Positions 58,236 through 64,000 of a DNA stretch of 64,000 bases are shown here, piece by piece. Under the pieces are notes generated by a model, which had not been told where the DNA came from, did no database searches, and worked only from the letters and a program-made list of their open reading frames with translations. A program made the translations under genes and the position numbers. The DNA is from Candidatus Gastranaerophilus phascolarcticola (lineage in GTDB: Bacteria > Cyanobacteriota > Vampirovibrionia > Gastranaerophilales > Gastranaerophilaceae): assembly GCA_001899335.1 (NCBI GenBank), contig MOYE01000001.1, positions 50,920 to 114,919 of the forward strand. The letters run 5' to 3'. The stretch's first letter is position 1, and each line of letters begins with the position of its first letter.

Positions 58236-59698
58236 TAAATGTTAGCCAGTTTTTTATGGTAATCGTTTGCTTGCTCAAATTTGTATGCAAAGTTAAACAA
58301 TTTTGCGTCTTGCATTTGAGGAGCAAGGATTTGTAAACCGATAGGCATTCCGTCTTTGTCGAAACCTGCCGGAACGCTTAGCCCCGGAATACCCGCGAGG
58401 TTTGCGGAAATCGTTGCGATGTCGGTTAAATACATTGCTAACGGGTCGCTTGCTTTTGCACCCATATCAAACGCTGTGTTAGGGCAGGTTGGTGAAATTA
58501 AAACATCAACTTGTTCAAATGCTTTTGCAAATTCCATTGTTACAAGCGCTCTCATTTGTTGTGCTTTTTTGTAATAAGCATCGTAGTAGCCGGAGCTTAA
58601 TGCGTAAGTTCCAAGCATTATACGACGTTTAACTTCTGGTCCGAAACCTTCTGCTCTTGTTTTTGTGTACATTTCCATTAAGTTTTTAGCATCAGGTGTT
58701 CTGTAACCGTATTTTACACCGTCGAAACGCGCAAGGTTTGAGCTGCATTCTGCTGTTGCAAGAATGTAGTAAATACCGATTGAGTATTTCAAACTTGGAA
58801 GTGAAATTTCAACGATTTCGCAGCCCATAGCTTTGTAATCGTTAATTGCTTTTTGAAGAGCTTTTGAAACATCTTCAGATAATCCTTCGGACATTAATTC
58901 TTTAATCACGCCGACTTTTTTGCCCTTGATGTCGTTGTTAAGGCTTGCAGCGTAGTGTTCAACCGGTATGTTTAATGAGGTTGAATCTTTAGGATCATAG
59001 CCGGAAATAACTTCAAGTAAGTTTGCTGCGTCTTCAACATTTCTTGCAAACGGACCGATTTGGTCTAAAGATGATGCGAATGCAATCAAACCGTATCTTG
59101 AAACTCTTCCGTAAGTTGGTTTCATACCAACGATACCGCAGAATGATGCCGGAAGTCTGATAGAACCGCCGGTGTCAGAACCGAGTGAAAGTGTAACTTC
59201 ACAAGCTGCAACGCTTGCCGCAGAACCGCCTGAAGAACCGCCCGGAACTTTGTTTAAATTCCAAGGGTTGTGAACTTTTTTGAAAGCAGAGTTTTCGTTA
59301 GAACTTCCCATCGCAAATTCATCAAGGTTAGCTTTACCCAAAATCGGAACGCAATTATCTAATAATTTTTGTGTAATTGTTGCGTTGAAAGGTGATACAA
59401 AGTTTTCAAGAATTTTGCTTGACGCTGTAGTTCTTGAACCAACAAGGTTCATATTATCTTTCAATGCAAGCGGAACACCTGCAAGAAGCGGTAATTCTTC
59501 GCCGCGTGCAACTTTCTCGTCAACTTTTTTAGCTGTCTCAAGAGCAGTGTCTTCTGTCAAAGAGTTAAAACATCCTAATTTTTCATCAAGTTCGTTAATT
59601 CTTTTCAACGCCGCTTGTGTTAATTCAACAGCGGAAACTTCTTTATTTTTAATGGCTTTGCTTTGTTCTGTAGCCGATTTTTTTAAAAGCTCGTTCAT
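58235..59698 (-). CDS. gatA: aspartyl/glutamyl-tRNA amidotransferase subunit A
   Basis: PLALKDNMNLVG, GSSNENSAFKKVHNPWNLNKVPGGSSGGSAA amidase signature. Confidence 0.97.
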   Translation of the reverse strand: MNELLKKSATEQSKAIKNKEVSAVELTQAALKRINELDEKLGCFNSLTEDTALETAKKVDEKVARGEELPLLAGVPLALKDNMNLVGSRTTASSKILENFVSPFNATITQKLLDNCVPILGKANLDEFAMGSSNENSAFKKVHNPWNLNKVPGGSSGGSAASVAACEVTLSLGSDTGGSIRLPASFCGIVGMKPTYGRVSRYGLIAFASSLDQIGPFARNVEDAANLLEVISGYDPKDSTSLNIPVEHYAASLNNDIKGKKVGVIKELMSEGLSEDVSKALQKAINDYKAMGCEIVEISLPSLKYSIGIYYILATAECSSNLARFDGVKYGYRTPDAKNLMEMYTKTRAEGFGPEVKRRIMLGTYALSSGYYDAYYKKAQQMRALVTMEFAKAFEQVDVLISPTCPNTAFDMGAKASDPLAMYLTDIATISANLAGIPGLSVPAGFDKDGMPIGLQILAPQMQDAKLFNFAYKFEQANDYHKKLANI

Positions 59699-59817
59699 AC
59701 ATTCTCCTTAGAAATCTTTTCCATGTATATATTATTATAAAAACAGCCGCGGTCAAGTTAACTCTTATTAACTAATTCTTTTTAACTAAATTATTAAGAA
59801 TTCTAAAGCTGGCTAAG

Positions 59818-59864
59818 TGCTTATATGGTAAGCATTTGACCATAAATTACACATACGCTATACT
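59818..59864 (+). promoter_or_regulatory. inverted repeat TGCTTA-TATGG-TAAGCA abutting promoter TTGACC-N17-TATACT
   Basis: Direct sequence inspection upstream of the phosphorylase gene. Confidence 0.5.
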
Positions 59865-59974
59865 GTTAGTGTTTGACAGAACCATTTTTGTGGTATTATT
59901 ACGGAAGGCTAATGTATTTCATTGTGCTTGATAGTAATATAGTTTGTAACTTTTTATAAGAGGAAGGGTTAAAT

Positions 59975-61666
59975 ATGTCATTACCTAATGTAGCTTATTT
60001 TTCAATGGAGATAGCAATTGATCAGTCTTTGAAAACTTATTCCGGCGGTTTAGGTTTCTTAGCAGGTTCTCATATGTTATCTGCAGGTTATTTACAAATG
60101 CCAATGGTCGGCGTTACTATGTTGTGGTCTTTTGGTTATTATGACCAACGTATTGGCAGTGACGGTCAGGTTGAAGTCGCTTACATCAGAAAGTATTATG
60201 ATTACTTAATTGATACAGGTGTTAGCACAACTGTTGATGTATTTGGTGAAAAGGTTAAAGTTAAAGCGTTTAAAGTTGCTCCGGAATTGTTCGGAACTTG
60301 CCCTGTTTACTTGTTGACTACTGATATCGACGGTAACAGCGATTGGGCTAGAAGTATTTCTCACAAACTTTATGACGGAAACGAAAAAATTAGAATTGCA
60401 CAAGAAACTGTTCTTGGTATTGCAGGGGTTAGAATTCTTCAAGCTCTTCAATATGATTTCCAAGTTATTCACTTGAACGAAGGTCATGCTCTTCCTGCTG
60501 CATTTGAATTGTTACGCCAATACAACGGTGACTTAAATGCTGTTAAGAGAATGACTGTATTCACAACTCACACTCCGGTTGCTGCGGGTAATGAAGTTCA
60601 CTGGGTTGACACATTATTACAAGGCGGATTCTTCGCTGGTAACTCAAGAGAAACAGCTGTTCAATTGGGCGGTGAAAACTTCTCTCTTACAGTTGCGGCT
60701 CTTAGAATGTCAAGACTTGCTAACGCAGTTTCTCAATTACACGGTCTTGTTTCTAACAAAATGTGGGAATGGGTTGAAGGCAGATGCCCTATCAGAGCTA
60801 TTACTAACGCTGTAAATCTTCACTACTGGCAAGATAAGAGAGTTAGTGCTGCAGCTAATGACCCGGCTAGATTGTTAGAAGTTAAACGTGAAATGAAAGC
60901 TGAACTTTTCCAATACGTTGCTAACGTTGCCGGTAAAAGATTTGATCCTGATGTATTAACTATCACTTGGGCTAGAAGATTTGCTGACTACAAACGTGCT
61001 TGGTTAATCTTAATGGATAACGAAAGAATTACTAAATTGTTAGATGCTAACAAAATTCAAATCATTTTTGCAGGTAAATTCCACCCGGATGACGTTATGG
61101 GCAAAGAAATGTTTAACAAATTGTTGAACAGATCTCACTCATTGAAAAATGTTGTTGTTCTTCCTGGTTACGAACTTGAATTGTCAGGAATGCTTAAACG
61201 CGGTTCTGATATTTGGTTGAACACACCTTTAAGACCGTTTGAGGCATCAGGTACTTCCGGTATGTCTGCTAATATGAACGGTGCATTACACTTATCAATC
61301 TATGACGGTTGGACAGTTGAAGGTACGTTCGACGGAATCAACGGCTACACTGTTGAGTACGAAGGACTTGATGACGAAATGCCTTGGGAAGAACGTCACT
61401 GGAAAGACCATAAGTGCGTAATGGATATCATCGAAAACAGAATTTTACCTACTTACTACGAAAATAAAGATGAGTGGGCAAGATTGATGAGACAAGCTAT
61501 CAGAACTTCTGAAGCATACTTCAACTCTGATAGAATGGTTATTGAGTACTACAACAGACTTTATAAACCAATCGCTCACGATGATGTTTGCAGTGAAGAA
61601 AAGAAAGAAATGAAAATTTCAGAAGCTCCGACATTCGATGCTTGGACTTTCTCAAATATCAAATAA
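59975..61666 (+). CDS. glgP: alpha-glucan phosphorylase (GT35)
   Basis: VAYFSMEIAIDQSLKTYSGGLGFLAGS; HLNEGHALPAAFE; SDIWLNTPLRPFEASGTSGMSANMNGALHLSIYDGW. Confidence 0.93.
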   Translation: MSLPNVAYFSMEIAIDQSLKTYSGGLGFLAGSHMLSAGYLQMPMVGVTMLWSFGYYDQRIGSDGQVEVAYIRKYYDYLIDTGVSTTVDVFGEKVKVKAFKVAPELFGTCPVYLLTTDIDGNSDWARSISHKLYDGNEKIRIAQETVLGIAGVRILQALQYDFQVIHLNEGHALPAAFELLRQYNGDLNAVKRMTVFTTHTPVAAGNEVHWVDTLLQGGFFAGNSRETAVQLGGENFSLTVAALRMSRLANAVSQLHGLVSNKMWEWVEGRCPIRAITNAVNLHYWQDKRVSAAANDPARLLEVKREMKAELFQYVANVAGKRFDPDVLTITWARRFADYKRAWLILMDNERITKLLDANKIQIIFAGKFHPDDVMGKEMFNKLLNRSHSLKNVVVLPGYELELSGMLKRGSDIWLNTPLRPFEASGTSGMSANMNGALHLSIYDGWTVEGTFDGINGYTVEYEGLDDEMPWEERHWKDHKCVMDIIENRILPTYYENKDEWARLMRQAIRTSEAYFNSDRMVIEYYNRLYKPIAHDDVCSEEKKEMKISEAPTFDAWTFSNIK

Positions 61667-61670
61667 TTAA

Positions 61671-61697
61671 AAAAGGCGCGTCGTAAGACGCGCCTTT
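61671..61697 (+). terminator. intrinsic terminator
   Basis: AAAGGCGCGTCGTAAGACGCGCCTTT. Confidence 0.8.
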
Positions 61698-61753
61698 CAT
61701 ATCTATACTATTCGGCAATGTTATTCGTTCCGGCGTCGTGTATATTTAATTAT

Positions 61754-62152
61754 ATGATACCTGATGAATTTTACGATAACTTGAATAAACCGAAATTTAC
61801 ACCGCCAAAAGCGGTTTTTAGAGGCGCGTGGAAAGTATTATATTTTCTAATGACGGTTTCGTTTATTCTGCTGTTGTTTTCGCCTAATTCTTTTAATAAA
61901 TTAATGGCAATTTTTCTCTTCCTGTTTCAATTAATTCTGAATTTTAACTGGGGATGCGTTTTTTTCTTATACAAGCAAATAAAAAAGGCATTTTTTATAT
62001 GCCTTTCTCTATTAATTATTGTTGCCGTAATGACTGTTTTATTTTTCAAACAATCGTTGTGGGCAGGAATTTTGTTAATACCATATTGTTTATGGTTAAT
62101 CCTCGCAACCTTTTTAAATTATTATGTTATGGTTGAAAATCCACCGGCTTAG
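61754..62152 (+). CDS. TspO/MBR-family protein lacking the first TM helix
   Basis: LNKPKFTPPKAVFRGAWKVLYFLM...LNFNWGCVFF...LIPYCLWLILATFLNYYVMVEN. Confidence 0.82.
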   Translation: MIPDEFYDNLNKPKFTPPKAVFRGAWKVLYFLMTVSFILLLFSPNSFNKLMAIFLFLFQLILNFNWGCVFFLYKQIKKAFFICLSLLIIVAVMTVLFFKQSLWAGILLIPYCLWLILATFLNYYVMVENPPA

Positions 62153-62787
62153 GATAATTTTTCGTAGAAAATTACTTCTGCAGGTTCTTTGCGGATTTTG
62201 TTAGTTTCACGCGGTGTTTTTTCATAGCCCAATGTTAGAAGTGTTAATAAAATTTGTTTATCATTAAGGTTAAGGCGTTCTTTAAGCTCTTTGATTACAT
62301 TTTCGTCGCCTTTAGTCATTTCGTTGGCAAAAGCACCGATTACGCAGCAACCGACGCCGGACTTGTGGGCTTGGACGGTCATATAAGCTGTTGCGTATGT
62401 TAATTGTTCTATCGTACGCGTGAGAACCTCAAATTTTCCGATTAATGACGGGTTTAGTGTCGAATTGTTGAGGTACGCGTCGGCATATTTTCCTAAACCG
62501 GATTTCTCAAGAACTGCCGCAAAGTTTTTCTTTTCCCATGCTTCTAAATCGGCAACACAGCCTATAACTACCTGCGCACCTAAGATTTGTTTTTGTCCGC
62601 CGGCTGCTTTGAACAGTAATTCTTTTGTTTTTTCGTCTTTGATTACGATAAATTTCCAAGGTTGAACGTTAACCCAAGACGGTGCCAAGCGCCCAGCCTC
62701 TAAAATTTCGTTTAAAACTTCGTCAGAAATCGGTTGTTCGCTATAACTTCTGACGCTTTTTCGTGATGAAATCTCTTCTAATAACAT
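62149..62787 (-). CDS. nitroreductase-family protein
   Basis: SRKSVRSYSEQPISDEVLNEILEAGRLAPSWVNVQPWKFIVI. Confidence 0.93.
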   Translation of the reverse strand: MLLEEISSRKSVRSYSEQPISDEVLNEILEAGRLAPSWVNVQPWKFIVIKDEKTKELLFKAAGGQKQILGAQVVIGCVADLEAWEKKNFAAVLEKSGLGKYADAYLNNSTLNPSLIGKFEVLTRTIEQLTYATAYMTVQAHKSGVGCCVIGAFANEMTKGDENVIKELKERLNLNDKQILLTLLTLGYEKTPRETNKIRKEPAEVIFYEKLS

Positions 62788-62801
62788 ATCTCTTAACTCC
62801 T

Positions 62802-63992
62802 TTATTCAGCTGCCACTATTATTGTAAAATCCGTTGCCGCGCAATATAAATTAATTGGGTCGTAAACAAACTGGATTTTGTCTATATTTTGAACTTTTTC
62901 GTTCAAAATGTTGAAATAATCATTCGTAATTCGGTTTGAATGCGCGATGAATTGTGCGTGTGAACGGTTAACTACATCAATACACTTAACATCAATGCCC
63001 TGGTTTTTTAGTTCGTCAATCAGTGCGTTTGCTTTGGCTTTGTAATCCTTTGCATACATAACGTTTGCAACAATCGGTTTGTCTGCAGCGGCAATTTTGG
63101 CTCTATCTCTATAAATGAGTCTGTCAACGACTTCCTGTGTTTTTTCAGGGTCTAAAATCCAGTAACTTATATAACCGCTTTGGTTAGGCTGTCCCGGAAG
63201 CGTTGCAATCTCGGTTTTTGACAAATCTAAATGACGCAAAATTTCTATCAGGTGAGCCATTTCGCCTGTACTGATATCTGTTTTAATATATTTTTTTGCC
63301 GTTGTGATTAAGTTCGGAACTTTTGTTAAAGTTTGCGGGTTTTGAAGAGTTTTAACCAGTCCTCTGATAAACCATTGCTGACGTTGGGTTCTGCCGATGT
63401 CGCCGAGTGCATCGTGTCGGAAACGCAAGTATTCAATCGCTTTTTGTCCGTCAAGTTTTTGCAGACCTTTGTCAAAATTTATATTTAAGTGAGCGGTTCT
63501 ATCACGGTAATGCATAGGTTTTTCAATATAAATTTCAACGCCGCCCAAAACATCGACAAGTTCTTTTACGATATCTTCGTGTACAAGTACGTATCTGTTA
63601 ATCCTTACTCCTAAAGTTTTTTCAATCGTGTTTTTGGTCATTTCAACACCGCCGATAGCGTGTGCGGAATTGATTTTGTTTATTCCCTTGTTGCCCGCAA
63701 GAAAAACTTTACTGTCGCGCGGAATTGAAATCGCGTTAATTGACTTGGATTTCGGGTCAATATTTACAAGTATGATAGTATCAGTTCTTGTACCGGACCA
63801 CATATCTTTACCCTCGGGATTGTCATCAACGCCTAAAAGCAGAATGTTTTGACGTTTCATTCCGAACGGGCAAGGAAAGTTTGCGTGCTGTTTTTTCTCA
63901 TTTGAAAACGCCTGGCTGATATTAGATTCTTCCCCGAAAATTTTAGAGGAGAAACCCTCTGAATCTACAAAAATAAATACGCCCAAAACCAT
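62802..63992 (-). CDS. LytR-CpsA-Psr (LCP) family protein with C-terminal LytR_C-like domain; N-terminus may lie beyond window
   Basis: NILLLGVDDN...SGTRTDTIILVNIDPKSKSINAISIPRDSKV...KINSAHAIGG...YLRFRHDALGDIGRTQRQQWFI. Confidence 0.92.
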   Translation of the reverse strand: MVLGVFIFVDSEGFSSKIFGEESNISQAFSNEKKQHANFPCPFGMKRQNILLLGVDDNPEGKDMWSGTRTDTIILVNIDPKSKSINAISIPRDSKVFLAGNKGINKINSAHAIGGVEMTKNTIEKTLGVRINRYVLVHEDIVKELVDVLGGVEIYIEKPMHYRDRTAHLNINFDKGLQKLDGQKAIEYLRFRHDALGDIGRTQRQQWFIRGLVKTLQNPQTLTKVPNLITTAKKYIKTDISTGEMAHLIEILRHLDLSKTEIATLPGQPNQSGYISYWILDPEKTQEVVDRLIYRDRAKIAAADKPIVANVMYAKDYKAKANALIDELKNQGIDVKCIDVVNRSHAQFIAHSNRITNDYFNILNEKVQNIDKIQFVYDPINLYCAATDFTIIVAAE

Positions 63993-64000
63993 AATGATAA

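Overview
AT-rich, gene-dense bacterial window with about 60 CDS and one tRNA-His. It looks like a Gastranaerophilales/Vampirovibrionia ('Melainabacteria') chromosome; the lineage is inferred from an RpaB/Ycf27-type response regulator and gut-Melainabacteria-like hypothetical families and is not proven. I see no phage, IS element, reverse transcriptase or CRISPR array. Recognisable housekeeping genes: ftsZ, nth, trmFO, queC, dnaK, gatA, galE, malQ-like, glgP-like, ogt, an RND/MFP/TolC efflux operon with a MarR regulator, LCP, GT9, AGCS symporter. Main leads: (1) two convergent prepilin-Lcl_C/DUF1566-like paralogues, each with a long poly-G tract. In the complete copy the G11 run lies exactly in the prepilin-peptidase site, and G10 (not G11) would restore a perfect leader MKKQSLKTRDLRGFPVRGGG|FTMAE, so it is a candidate phase-variable pilin/adhesin. 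(2) A family of three proteins sharing 'MG..AS..R...LT..K...E...Q.I.Q' N-termini and 'LE.RL.Q...TF' C-termini with a variable or absent middle (flagellin/needle-like architecture), near a lone FliI/SctN-type ATPase and several peptidoglycan hydrolases or proteases without Sec signals: a possible non-flagellar type III-like export system. (3) A perfect cyanobacterial HLR1 (RpaB box) upstream of one member of that family and a 15/16 match upstream of its main locus. (4) A 29-aa Met/Cys-rich leaderless micro-gene with its own promoter and terminator. (5) A recurrent leaderless promoter layout (-10, 6-7 nt, ATG), including a symmetric divergent pair sharing one -10. (6) A MlaA-alpha/beta-hydrolase fusion, a calpain-like protease, and an M48 peptidase next to its catalytically dead paralogue.
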